Assembly (NCBI GenBank): GCA_030765055.1
Contig: CM060954.1
Location: 112,332,107-112,396,106, forward strand
From: Mantis religiosa
Lineage: Eukaryota > Arthropoda > Insecta > Mantodea > Mantidae
Length of the DNA: 64,000 nucleotides
Direction of reading: 5' to 3'
Shown here: in pieces, positions 37,512-49,990 of the stretch
How the letters are laid out: each line of letters begins with the position of its first letter
Position numbering within the stretch: the first letter of the stretch is position 1
Translations under genes and position numbers: made by a program
Notes under the pieces: model-generated
Told to the model about the DNA's origin: nothing
The model's input: the letters and a program-made list of their open reading frames with translations, nothing else
Database searches by the model: none

Positions 37512-38433
37512 CGAGGGCTGTTCAATAAACAATGATTATAATTTTTTACGGTCATAATTTTTTGCATTAAAATTCAATCTTATATTCTCTTAACTTAATG
37601 TGAAACAAACACGCCGTAGTAGTTTCATTGCTGGGACTCCTGGTTCCCGCCTTTGAGAACCAGGAAAGTTCAGATATGCTATAATCGTCTACCGCCACAA
37701 TGGAGGTAACATATAGTTAAAGTTGATGTTAGAGGAAGATCTGGAGTTTCCTTCAATCGTAATCACTGCTGATGAAACTTGGCTACATCATTTTGATCCT
37801 GAGAGCAAACAGCAAAGCTCAGTGTGGAAATCCCCTTCATCACCAACCCCCAAAAAGCAAAAGTGGTTGCTTCTGCTGGGAAAGTTATGGTCATCTCATT
37901 CTTTGATATTCATGGAACGGTTTATCAGCATGTTGTACCTGCACACACATCAGTAACTGGAAAATACTGCAGGTGTATCCTGAAAACATTGCAATTCCGT
38001 ATCAGGCGCAAAAGACCAAATTTCCGTGGAGCAGATTGGATGCTGCACCACGAAAATGTGTGGCCGCATATTGCCAATGTTGTTGCTGAATATATTGCAA
38101 AAATCAACGTGAAGTGCATCCCTCACCCTCCCTATAGTCCAGAATTAGCCCCATGTGACTTTTTTCTATTCCCTAACTTGAAGAAACGCCTTCGTGGGAG
38201 GCATTATTCATCATCAGAAGCAGTGGTGAAGGCTGCGGAGGCGATTTTGAAGGATCTCTCAAAAATGGTTTCCAGCATGTCTTTGAAGACTGCCAGAAAC
38301 GCTGGGACAAGTACATCTCATTCAGGGGAGATTGTTTTGAGCAGGACTGTCAAAATTACGAGGATGAGTAAAGGTAGGTTGTCAAAAAAAAAAAAAAAAA
38401 AAAATGTGAGCATTCTTTATTGGACAGCCCTCG
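37512..38433 (+). mobile_element. Mariner A copy 3, internally deleted (922 bp)
   Basis: CGAGGGCTGTTCAATAAACA starts after TA (37510-37511), and GGACAGCCCTCG ends before TA (38434-38435). The transposase loses its N-terminal helix-turn-helix region right after ATGGAGGTAACAT. The remaining frames show VITADETWLHHFDPESK (first Asp), WMLHHEN where the second catalytic Asp has become Glu, and PPYSPELAPCDFFLF with the third Asp intact. A frameshift joins the 77-codon and 206-codon frames. A short poly-A run lies just inside the right TIR. Family length is about 1.3 kb, so about 0.4 kb is missing. Confidence 0.95.
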
Positions 38434-38435
38434 TA

Positions 38436-38889
38436 GTAAAGTGAATGTGTAAAATTTAACAAAACCACAAATTTACTTCAACCCTTTTTTTTTCATTTAG
38501 TTTTGACATTTGCAGTCTGTGAGCATAACGACAAGATGGCATGATGAGTGTTTATTCTTTCATTTGAACAGCTTGTTTAAATAAGAGTGTGGGCAAAGAG
38601 AGGGGGGGAAAAAAAGAGAAGAAAGTGAAAAGACAAAACCCAGCTCCTTGAGGAAAGAAGTTGACAAACTGGACGCAATGTCTGCATCTCATCATTACTG
38701 TGTTCTGAGTGAGCATGTCAGATCTGTTTCTTCCTTTGGAAATCATTTTGGGTACTCAGACCTTAGGCTGACCAGCCTAAGCTCATTTTTAGCAAATACA
38801 GCTTATGGGTTATGATACGGGACGGGGGACACTTTGTGAACTTCGGATTTGGTATATTTTTATGGTTACTACTTCCTCAGAAAAAGGTG
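38436..38889. other. No recognisable gene
   Basis: It contains a small purine-rich patch at 38594-38632 and a 64-codon frame without motif. Confidence 0.4.
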
Positions 38890-39210
38890 ATAAAGTGAAG
38901 GATTCATGCAGGACATAGTCGCAGGAACACAGGTTATACATGTAGTTGAACAAAATTCTCTAACAATTCTGGGCTCGAAGACCCATTCCGCTGCTGGAGT
39001 TGTTTAAAGGGAGTGTTGACCAATATCCAAGGAGAAATTTCTTTCGTTTCAGTTGGCATCCGCGCCATCTGCCCTGTACCAGGAAAACTACACGATATAA
39101 GAAGATAAGTAGAAAGGAATGAAAGGGAACTGTTGGAAATAAATTCGTGGTAGTGTATAAGAAACCACTCCAGCATTCGTCTACCGACCAGGGAAACTCT
39201 GTGAAAGCTA
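38890..39210 (+). repeat. Interspersed repeat R4, diverged copy
   Basis: A GGAATGAAAGGGAACTG block followed by CCAGCATTCGTCTACCGACC matches the 3' half of the 12960 and 4950 copies. The 5' half is not clearly alignable. Confidence 0.4.
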
Positions 39211-39514
39211 AAGGATGGTCGACGGTATGAACTCAGTATCTTTTGAATGTGATCATCACAAGTTATCAGAGAACTCTCTTGGTTACTTTAAACTAAAATT
39301 TTAACACTGCTTTGAAGTATGAATAACAAGTAAAGTTACCACTTATTTTTCAGCCAGATCTGTAAACAGATATGTAAACTACTTATTCGACTTCTTTTCG
39401 GTTATAATTTCGCTTACTTTGTGGTGCGATAGCATTACGATTAAAGCACTTTATACAGCTAAAAAATCACAAAAGAGAAGTAAACATAAACCAGTAATAA
39501 TGGAGAAGTAAAGA

Positions 39515-40078
39515 AGATAATTCTTTCTTTTCTTCTTATTTTATTCGGTAATCTTCTCTCGTCCTTCTATTGTTTTATTTTCTCCTCCTTTTCTGTTCTT
39601 GCACTTTCCTTTCTGGTTTCTTCTTTTCCTTTACAATTCTTTTTTCTGCGTTATTTCTAATTTTCTTTTAGTTTTCATGTGCTTTTCCCTTCTGTTTTGA
39701 TATTTTTCTCTTCCTTCTCCTTTTAGTGTCTTATATTTCATTCTTCTTTTTTACCTCGCGGATCTTCTGTATGACTTTCCCTTTTGCTTGTTTCCATTTC
39801 TTTCGATAAACTTTTATTTTATTCAAGTTTTCTTGCAAAATGAGTATTTGCAGTCTAAAATGGGAAAGTCTGAAAAACGAGGTACCACTGTCGTGATTGG
39901 AAATATGTTTCCTCATCTTTTCTTATTACCTCTAGTTCTCTTTTCTCTCCATTCGGTTCGTTTAACATTTTTCTGCCCCATTCTCTTCTATTCTGTTCTC
40001 TTTCCTCTTACAGTTGCAGTAAACTTTTCTGTTTTTGTCTGTTCTCTTTCTTCATTTGCTTTCGTTTCTATTTTTTAA
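39515..40078. repeat. Pyrimidine-rich block
   Basis: For over 500 bases the plus strand is dominated by T and C in irregular TTCTTTTCC-type runs, broken by a mixed stretch near 39840-39910. It is not a simple repeat. Both overlapping frames (96 plus, 61 minus) are composition effects. Confidence 0.6.
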
Positions 40079-40317
40079 TTCCAGTTTGAGGTGAGAAGGA
40101 AAGCACGAAGAGAAAAGAAAAGTAACTATGTATATTCCCCTTATTGTAATCCATGAGTCACGGGTTCAAACTCCTGATCTGTTGATTGAACAGAAAGGGA
40201 GATATGCATATTTTTAATGTGAGGAAATAAGGAAGCCGATTGTATAAGATCGCATTGTCGGTATGATCGCATCGTTGATGAGAAAGATTACCGCAGTTCT
40301 CATGTGTTTATTTTATC

Positions 40318-40640
40318 AACTGGAGTCTGCAGCAGCATCCAGACTGGAGCCATGGCGCGTGCGCATGACAAGGCTCGCTGAGGGGTGGGGAAAGAGCGAG
40401 TCTAGACGTCGCGGGCGGGCAGTTCGCAACTCTTCGGCTGTAGTCCCGTCACTCGGCAGTAGTCTCTCTGTTCTTTTGCAGTAATTTCGCTGGTTAAGTG
40501 AAGCGGCGTTTCTCTCGTGCATTGTTGCGTTGTGATAAATCGTGTGTTAGCAGCGTGTTTGTTGCATGTGCTTCTGTTGTTTTTGTGAATAGTGTGGACT
40601 CATTGTTACTTGCTCCATTTCATCATGTGAGTAAACAGTT
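40318..40640 (+). promoter_or_regulatory. CpG-rich segment, candidate promoter and first exon
   Basis: GC and CpG content rise sharply over 40340-40530 against AT-rich flanks. GGCGCGTGCGCATGAC at about 40354 resembles an NRF-1-type palindromic site. Downstream there is a splice-donor-like CAT|GTGAGTAAACAG near 40624-40638, which would split a possible ATG. No TATA box is seen and no coding exon is visible after it. It could be the 5' end of a host gene whose coding exons lie outside the recognisable sequence, or a retroelement LTR (AATAAAATAG follows at about 40662). I infer a promoter from composition only. Confidence 0.3.
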
Positions 40641-40699
40641 TTGTGTGAATATCTCTTGCTAATAAAATAGTTTTATTTGGGCTTTTTCCGTGGTTCACT

Positions 40700-41623
40700 G
40701 TGTGACATTATTGTCATCCAAACATTTCAGTATTTTTAACGAATTTATTAAAATTATTATATAAAATTATATCCCCCTAAGAAACATTCAATTATTTACA
40801 AAGCTTTTTCTCAAATTAAATTTATAGTGTATTCCAGGAATAAAATATGTCATCTTTATTGCTTAATTTTTAATATTTCAGGATTTAGTAAAATATTTTT
40901 TAGAGAAATGAAGCATTTAAATTAAACTGATTTATTCAAATATTTATGCGTTATTTATAGTGTTCCCATTAAATTGAAATGCATATTCTCATCCACAGAA
41001 GGTGACTGTTGCATTTCACAATATTTAATAACCTAATCGATTCCATAAACAATAAACAAATATAACATTTTATAGTTTTACAGAACGTATCTAATGCTAT
41101 TGTACCTTTATTATATCACATACCATTTTATAATATAAATTAGGCATTCGTATAAATTTGCACAAGAGAAATAGAAAACAACTTGTAAAAATGCAAAAAC
41201 GTTTTTATCTAAGGCTCTACTAAATGCTGGGAATATTATTATGAAGGTTTGTATCTTTATTGAAAATTTCAAACAGCGTGTCGTAACCGAAAAAGTCTGC
41301 GCATCGCGCAGTACGCTATGGGACATTGACAACTGACGGTTGATGTGCATAAATGAATATAGCTTAATGGTGTTTTCTTTTTCTCTACTTGTTTTAGTTT
41401 TGTGGCGGACTTTTTCAAATGTTTAGGGTGGAGCTGTAAAACTGTCGTTTGAAACCGTTACCACATTTGAAGAGTCTTGATGTTGGTTTCTGAAAAAAAA
41501 ATGGTTATTTTGGGAATTTTGGCGCTATTTTCAGAGATAAAATTGTATGTTTCAAAGTTTCTCTATCCATTAAGTCTTCATATAAGAGCACCTGGATTCT
41601 CATGGTTCATTTTTAATACACAT
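40700..41623. other. AT-rich spacer with no recognisable gene
   Basis: Short frames only. CTGCGCATCGCGCAG, a near-perfect palindrome, stands out at about 41297. Confidence 0.4.
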
Positions 41624-41632
41624 CGCATGTAT

Positions 41633-41901
41633 GCCCACCTCGGTAGCGTGGTGATAGCGTGTCTGCCTCACGTTCAAGAGGTCCGAGTTCGAATCTTGGT
41701 CAGAGTGAATTACCTGGATAAGGTTTTTTTCCGGGGGTTTCCCTTATCCTGAAAGACGAATGTCGGGTAACTCTAAGCTATATGGACCCCGGGCTCATTT
41801 GAGCATCATTTCACCCATTTCATTCATCGTCTGATATAACAAAGTTGGAGGAAGTAAATTACAAAAAAAAAACAAAAAAAAAAAAAAAAAAAAAAAAAAA
41901 A
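41633..41901 (+). mobile_element. tRNA-SINE family S2 with 9-bp TSD and poly-A tail
   Basis: CGCATGTAT flanks it (41624-41632 and 41902-41910). Head: CACCTCGGTAGCGTGGTGAT as A-box region, GAGTTCGAATCTTGG as B box. Body: AAGGTTTTTTTCCGGGGG, GAAAGACGAATGTCGGGTAA, a TTGGAGGAAGTAAATTAC end, then a long A tail with one C. Confidence 0.93.
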
Positions 41902-42313
41902 CGCATGTATATTGTGAGCCAGTGACTTTATTAATCAATGGACTCATTATTTTAGAACTAATAATTTACTCCATTATTACAACTATAACAGACGAAAATT
42001 CCACAATTTATCTTTTCTGTGTGAGATCATTGTACTAGGAGATAGTACACATGCAAAGTTTCACTTCTTTATTATATTTCTAAATTGCTTTCATACCTTT
42101 TCCTTTAGTTTTAAACGCTTCGTAAAGCCATATTTAAATATTTTTAATTTATAAATTTCTTCCAGAGCAGATTAATTTATTTACAAAATACACCAAGAAT
42201 TTAGAGACCCAAACGTTTTTACTTTCTCCAATATCTGATTTCACCACAAATGCACTTTTGAGGTCCAATGAATTAAAACAAAAATATGCATTTTAGTAAA
42301 ATGACCGCATTTG

Positions 42314-42345
42314 ATGTGTATGTGTGTATGTGTGTGTGTATGTGT

Positions 42346-42398
<53 letters not shown>
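42314..42398. repeat. TG microsatellite with TGTA variants
   Basis: TG repeats with TA interruptions that come at lengthening intervals at the 5' end and then turn pure. Confidence 0.97.
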
Positions 42399-42399
<1 letters not shown>

Positions 42400-42927
42400 T
42401 GTTATTTAGGTCCATCATTTCTCACTGCTATGATACAGATTTAAAAGAAAGGCTTCCATCCAAAATGACGTTTGCATAAAGAAATCTTTGGGCATTTTTA
42501 ATTTTCTCAAAAACGGTTCTACGTTTATTTAAAATATCGTAAATTTAATATATTTACATGGCAAAATATATATTTTGAGCTTTATGAAAATAACTTGTGG
42601 AGCTCTCTTCATTAGGAAGTAATTTTATATAGTTTTACATAACTGACAAGCTGCACATTTATTTAAAACACAGAATTTATTTAAAATAACTTTTTTCATA
42701 GTATCACCCAGTTTTGAGATGTCTATTTTTATTTGAATTTTGCAATTCTTCATCATTTGTTTCATGTGCTTTTCAGTTTTTTCTCGTATGAAATGTTAAG
42801 ACCATCATATACCAACTCCATTTTAGACATCTGACTAGCATGTTTTCCCTTATTACATTTTCTTTTTACCTTGCAGCACAATCTATCTGGTCATAAACGT
42901 ATTTAAAGTATCTAATAGTAAGAGAAT
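42399..42927. other. No recognisable gene
   Basis: AT-rich sequence with no frame of note and no repeat I can identify. Confidence 0.5.
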
Positions 42928-43611
<684 letters not shown>

Positions 43612-43785
43612 TCCTTTTTTATTTTTTATTTTCATTTTAAAGCCTTTTGAAGGTCTCAATGACCTTTCTTGCATTTTATCTTCTTATAACTAGTCATTTT
43701 ATACTAAGACAAAAACGAATTATACGGATTGAGTTTATTAATTCATTATATGTTATACGACTGAAGGAAAGACCGTCCTATATGT

Positions 43786-44028
43786 CTATTTTTTTTTGGT
43801 AATTTACTTCCTCCAACATTTAGTCATATCGGACGATGAATGAAATGGGTGAAATAATGCTCAGTGCATCCGGGGTCCATGGAACTTAAAGTTACCCGAC
43901 ATTCGTCTTTCAGGATAAGGGAAAGCCCCGGAAAAACCTTATCCAGGTAACTCACCCTGACTGAGATTCGAACTCAGGACCTCTTGAATGTGAGGCAGAT
44001 ATGCTATCATCTACGCTACCGAGGCGGG
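43786..44028 (-). mobile_element. tRNA-SINE family S2 with 8-bp TSD
   Basis: CTATATGT flanks it (43778-43785 and 44029-44036). On the minus strand it begins GCCCGCCTCGGTAGCG, has a GAGTTCGAATCTC B box, the GGTTTTTCCGGGG module and a poly-A tail (T-run at 43789-43798). Confidence 0.92.
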
Positions 44029-44237
44029 CTATATGTGTAAAGATTTTCACTTCACACCCTAGAATGTTGTAATTAATAAACAAAAGTTTTAATTCTATTT
44101 AAAAGAAAATAACATTTTGCTATTACATGATAGTGATACAGTGCTAAAATACGTACAAATGCATATCAACAAGAGTGTAATGAAAACGCTAATTGGGGAA
44201 AAATGACACACGTTCTATTTTAATAATAGGCTTATGT

Positions 44238-44507
44238 AATTATTTTTTTGTTCCACGACCTTTAACTCCAATGGTCATATCGGCGGCCGTTCTCCTTTGG
44301 AACATATCGATGGTGTTAACTCGTACTCGTTGGGGTTTAATAATTAGATCAGGCACACATTCGCACTCTCATTCACACTTCCAGACTTTGGGGAAAACGA
44401 GGAATTATCTTGGTCGGAGAAAAATCCCCACCTCAACTCCGGGAATAGAACCCGGGGCGCGTAGCACGGTAGGCAAGAGCTCAACCGATTGAGCTATGGG
44501 GCCAGCC
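44238..44507 (-). mobile_element. tRNA-SINE family S4
   Basis: The minus strand begins GGCTGGCCCCATAGCTCAAT then CGGTTGAGCTCTTGCC (A box TAGCTCAATCGGTTGAGC) and GGGTTCTATTCCCGG (B box). A GGGGATTTTTCTCCGACCAA module and a GTGTGAATGAGAGTGCGAAT region follow, then an A-rich 3' end. A loose TSD (AATAGGCTTATGT against AATAGTTATGT) is possible. The 99-codon plus frame here is a shadow. Confidence 0.75.
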
Positions 44508-45414
44508 AATAGTTATGTTGATGATTAATCTCAACAAATCATAAAGCTATTGGAACATTCTATTTCATTTTTGGTGCTTGGGCTTCAAATAGTCAGTATG
44601 TAAATATGTAATGAAAACTAAACATTAAAATACTAATTAATTTGCATCATATTTTTAATCTGAGCTTTCCAAGTTATTAGGAATTGTTTAGGATATTTTA
44701 GCTCATTTTACGCAATTTATAGGACTTCAAATTCCGAATTCTCGGTGTCATTAACTTGTAGGTTCAATAGCTTGCTTCATATCTAGAAAATGTACTTTTC
44801 GAAATATACTAGTGATTCATTAGAATTCAGTATGTTCAATTGTTAAGAATGCCTTGAAAACAATGTATTGATTTATTATATTCCACATATTTAACACTAG
44901 GATTTGTGTCATTCGAAAATACTGGCTATGAAAACCAGTATAATTAAGGAAAGCTGTGTATTCTTGTCCACTTCAAGAATGTACTGTTTGTTATATATAG
45001 AAGACAGCTGAAACGCTACACATTATTCCCAATTCATTGTTTTATAATGTTATTAAACATAGTTTATTAAAGTTTATTTAATGAATGTAAATTTACTATT
45101 GGAGAAGTAGATATGTGTTTGAAAAACCAGACCTGCAATGTTATTTGGCTATCACTTATTTTATGTTGACTTCCAAATTTAATTTTGGTTGCTTCATTGG
45201 TTTAGCCTAAATATGTATAGTATGTATTTGTTAGCTAGTTTACATGTTAAAATATGATAACCCGCCTTAGGTAGGAAAAGATACAACCTGGGTACTGTAA
45301 ATAGACACTAAGATATACTTACAAAGAATTTAGTTATTAACTGCTGTTCTTTATTTAAGGAACAGGTGTTTTATGATAGCCTAGCAATAAATATCTAAGA
45401 TTACAGTGTTAAGG
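44508..45414. other. No recognisable gene
   Basis: AT-rich and without long frames, tRNA boxes or microsatellites. Confidence 0.5.
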
Positions 45415-45530
45415 GGAGATAATTATAAGCCGCCCTGGGGTCGCCTATTTGAAGAAACCACCCGGGAATCGAACAGACGACCTCTCGAATGCGGGCTAAC
45501 GCTACCGCTAAGACATTCCGATTAACATAC
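45415..45530 (-). repeat. tRNA-like SINE head fragment (S2-related)
   Basis: The minus strand has TTAGCGGTAGCGTTAGCCCG, ATTCGAGAGGTCG and TGTTCGATTCCCGGG, an A-box/B-box pair at tRNA spacing. The body that follows is short and unlike the S2 copies. Confidence 0.55.
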
Positions 45531-46462
45531 AGCTGAAGATGCTATCAACTGGAACTTACAAGAAGGATGCAACGCAGCTCCTTTTGTCTGAAATTCGCAA
45601 AATCTGCTGTTTTCTGGTAAAGAAAGAAAGATGCCTACAATAATCGATTCAATTTGACCGATGGGGCACTGGTAACTGATTTAGATTATAGGTGTACAAG
45701 CATTTTAAAATCTTTTGTGGAATCCAGTAAACCATTTAAGTACATTATATGTAGATAGCAGAATGTTTTCTGGCGTTTCTGACCTCACGTCATATTCCAG
45801 AACCATTTCTGATTTGTCAGCCTGAGGCATGAGATAGAAGAGTATTTCAACTTCCAAAACTGGCAGTTGCCTTTTGTAATTATGTGCTTGTGCCAAGCAG
45901 GTGAATCATACTAACGCCCAAAATTGCAGTCTCTGAGTCTTCAGGTCTATTATCCAGAGCATCATTGGAAAATCCCAAAGAACAAATGCTACTGTCTCCA
46001 GGAAGTTTCAACTCGGTAGCACCAGTTAAGGACTCACGAATTGCGCTGATCAGTGATCACGCGTAAACAACTGGGCCTGCCTTTTCAGTCGCAAATGTTC
46101 CTTAACGATTAATAGAGGTGTACTTCTAACCTTAAATGTACCGTTTAAAAGGCTTAAATTACAGGTGTATAGAGTGAAGAAAGAACTCAGCATTGCCTAT
46201 AAATTAGCTAAGATATACGTAATGTTGAGGTTATGCATCTTCAAAAATAAATGACACGTCTTATTATCGATTTATTGCAGAACCAACTAACTCATAAATT
46301 CAAAACTTTGGATCTCAATACGTGATATTATTCCTATTACAAATAGTATCACATTTATGTTTGATTTTTTCCTTTTGTATAATAATATATTGATTGTTTT
46401 TCTCCAAATCTCATTCTGCAGAATAATTTTCAATTTTTGACGTTCGTTGCTTTTGCAATAAA

Positions 46463-46775
46463 TCCTTGCCTGCCTTTGGGGTTTGGTGGTTAGAACACTA
46501 GCTGCCAAATCGAGAGTTCTCGGGTTGGATCCGCGTCTGGAGGATGGGAATTTTTCTTTAACCAGAAGTATCCTCCTTCGTCCCTAGCGCCAACACGTGT
46601 AAATTTAGACTAAAGGAAAAACTCAAAGTCAAGAAGCCCAAACATTGGCACAATAGTAAAACAAATGAACAGCAGTGTTGATAGGCAATTGTTCAAAGAC
46701 AGAAGTCTAAGCGGACATCACCTTAAATGTTAATTGCGACATATAAATGGGAAAATAAGTAAATAAATAAAAACT
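46463..46775 (+). mobile_element. tRNA-SINE family S5
   Basis: A TTTGGTGGTTAGAACAC A box and a CGGGTTGGATCCG B box at tRNA spacing, a GGGAATTTTTCTTTAACCAG module like that of S4, and a body ending in AAATAAGTAAATAAATAAAA. No clear TSD. It could also be a 5'-intact but old copy. Confidence 0.6.
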
Positions 46776-49700
46776 CTTACACTGAATTATTTATAATGCA
46801 TTTAACAATGAAAAATTCGTACTTCGCTCTCATATTTTATTTTCATGAGTATGGAGCTGAAAGCAAAGTAGAAACTAATAATGATGATGATAACAACAAC
46901 AATAATAGTAGTAGTAATAATAACAAAAATAAAAGCTGCAAAGTGCTAGCTCAGAAATATATTTATTTATTACAAGTTACAATTCATACATTTGTAACAT
47001 ATTTGTTGCAGATGTAGCTAGAATATTTCTTAACGTATCCAAAAGCTAACACTAAAATCAAACTACAATCCTAGTATAACTTTCTCAACTACGAGTATTA
47101 CCTTATAATTCAGTAGTGCAGGAAAGTTCAAAGATTAGCATTCCCTCCGTTTTGGCTGAATTGCGGATATCTGATTTGGCGGTCAGCACTTGGCCACTGG
47201 GCTGCAGAGGCATAAGTAACTATTCTATTTTATAAAACAAGAAACAAAAGCATGGGCTACGCAACAGTAGAATCTTGTGAACATTTCCTTCTTAACATTC
47301 GCATTGTGACAGACATCTGCAATCGAGGGTGAAATTGAAAGTGCTCTTGCAACATTTCCAGCATTTCCCGGAAAATGACATACTTGTGCTCTCCGTTTCC
47401 CCTTCTTTTCTGCTGTCATTTATTAAATGCTTTTGTTTTTACTCATTCCGATTTCTATTTTTACTGTATAGTCGGCGACAACAGTCTGCAAGCTGTCGCT
47501 CCTCCAGTTCTCCAAATGATGCATGGTCTGTTGGGAACTGGCTCTTTTTGGTTTCACATTTAAAAATCCGTTCACAGACTAATTATAGCTTTTATTTTCT
47601 AGGATTTTTCTTTATATTTGTACTAGCGACAATATTTACAGCATGCAGTAAAGAATACCTATAACATTAATTAAATAAATAGCTTTTAAAGAAAATTATA
47701 GTTTTGTCGAATATAAAGAACTATAAAAACGATATTGAAGCCGGCTGTATATATTATTATAGTATACATTTTTCAGTTAGGAAAATTAATGAAAGATAAG
47801 ATTTTGTGATACTCCAATTTTGTCTAGTGATGTTAGAATGGAAACCAGAGACTGCTTTAATTATCTAACAATTTACTGACAATATCTACTGACAATGTTT
47901 TCATCTATAAAAAAAAACCTTTCATTAAATAGAAGTATATTATTGAAACCGTATCATTAGTGTACAGTTATAACAACGAATTTTTTAAATCATAAGTTAC
48001 ATCATACCAAGTAGGTATCACACTATTGGCATGAAAGCACGCAATTTGTAACGAATTCTGACAGTTGAAATTCAAAAGGGGAATGCCACTTTGGATATCT
48101 GTTGACAGGTGTTTGTTTCACTGGAACTCTTGACTGGTTATTCCAGATCAAGATTCCCCTAAAGCAGCACCTTTTAAGGCTATTCCTAATGGATTTTGTG
48201 TTTCACCATGTTATCAGATACTTAATTATATACCCAAACTTATGTTTTTGTTACGTGAACTCCTTCAAGGGTGATGGTAGTTTATATTAATCAAGTTTTC
48301 AAGCTCCAGGGGCCTGATAGTTTCGGATGTTTTGGATGAAGATGCATTGAATACTTTCGATTTTAATTTTTCGCTTATTTTAGTAAAACTGTTATTTACC
48401 TGATCAAAAGTTTTGCTCCTGTTGGAAAGTATTTTAACGATTAAGAAAAAATATATTTGTATTTTGCAACTTTTATACAAACGTGAACTAAATAGTGCCA
48501 TTATTTTCTATGGATGGAGAGAAATAGAGACATTGGTGTAATTCATTTACGTTTTGCTTTCTTTTCTACGATTTTTTCCAAAATTACGATTCTGAAATTT
48601 TGGATGACATGTGATGTGTTTTCTATTTACTATGCATGTATTCGTGGCAGTTGATTACATAACTTAAAAATCGAACTTTGATTATGTTTAATAATCAATC
48701 ATAAAGTTCAATGCCCGGATTCCCTCCCATAATTCGGAATTTGTATTAGGTTAATATATGAGTATTGAAGGTTTAAATTTCCTTAAATTAATAAATCAAA
48801 CCTAACGATAGAGAGTAAAATAAATGTAATAAATAATGAAAATAGAAGTTTTAAAATTCTCAACATTTTACATAATTTTATAGAGTATCTATAAGAAATT
48901 ACATCAAGAAATTATATGTAAAAGCAGTTTGCTGGTGGTTGAATCTTGCTCGTCTTGATGACGGTTTACATAAACTGAAACAGACGTAATTCAATTTTTA
49001 TTACTCATTGAGTACTCAGCTACAATGGCATTGCGACCTTGGCCGTTCTGATTTTCTCTCGTGTAGGATAATAGGACTTTCACTCGCTCCAACAGCAGCA
49101 ACAATCCTAACGAGGTTAGCTCATTCAGTTCCTGACTCTATCACATATGTCACTCTGACTTTACACTAAGTGCTCTCAACGGAATTGGAGATCTTGGTGC
49201 TGCTTCATTCATTTCATTACCGAACCGGACATTTTGAAGGGTGAAAATGAGGAACAAAGCACTGACAAGTGCTCCTTGTCTGTCTAGTCTCTCCTTGAAA
49301 CTAACAAAGCGTCGGGGTCTTGAAATTGTTCAGAATCATCCTTCATTGCCCTTGTGCACGACGTTAAAGTGAACGTTAACGGTACAGGACGCTTTGTATT
49401 GTTGTTCCCGGAATCCTGTATAGGGCACTCATATGTCATTTTGTACATGATTTTGAGTAAATCAATTCTCCAGCATGGTATAAGTGCAGTGAGTCTGTTT
49501 CCTACCCCCTCCCCATAGCTAAAGTACAAATTACCTCGATCTCAATAATGTTTAACGCCCACGTTTAATTCATACCGCACCACAGGTCGTAACACTGCAG
49601 ATGCAGAGGGTTGCAGATTACAGGTATATGAGGGTTAAGAAGGTGAAAATAAAAACAAATATGCAGCCTTCATTAATATTTTTTCTTCCTGTTAATAACT

Positions 49701-49824
49701 TAAATCCTTCATGAAGTTTATAAATGATTAAATTTCATGAAATTCTTTCTCGAGAAATAATTAATTATAAAGCTGTTGGAATTAATAAGAGTCGAATATA
49801 AGTTTTTAATGAACTTACTCTTTC
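46776..49824. other. No recognisable gene
   Basis: A small triplet-rich patch (ATGATGATAACAACAACAAT) lies near 46881. Frames of 60-111 codons at 47225-48501 and an 81-codon minus frame at 49284-49529 carry no motif. TTTAACGCCCACGTTTAATT near 49550 resembles the 3' end of S3. Confidence 0.45.
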
Positions 49825-49837
49825 CCTACTTGTATAG

Positions 49838-49990
49838 TAAGTAAGGGAAGTTCGTATTCCACCGAAAATTCGATACTATATTTCATTCGAAATATCGAGA
49901 CTCAGAATTAAAAACAAAATATGTGTAGAAAACAGTTCTATGTGTATATATGTTTCAGAGTACCATAAACTAAATTCCAAACTTGGAATC
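49838..49990 (+). repeat. Repeat R6, resembles the end of the 61.7-kb Tigger-like element
   Basis: AGTAAGTAAGGGAAGTTCGT, then ATTCCACC and AAAATTCGATACT, match AGTAAGTAGGGGAAGTATTG, ATTCCACCC and AATTCGATG at 61733. TTTCCCTACTT just before it can pair with AAGTAAGGGAA. Confidence 0.5.
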
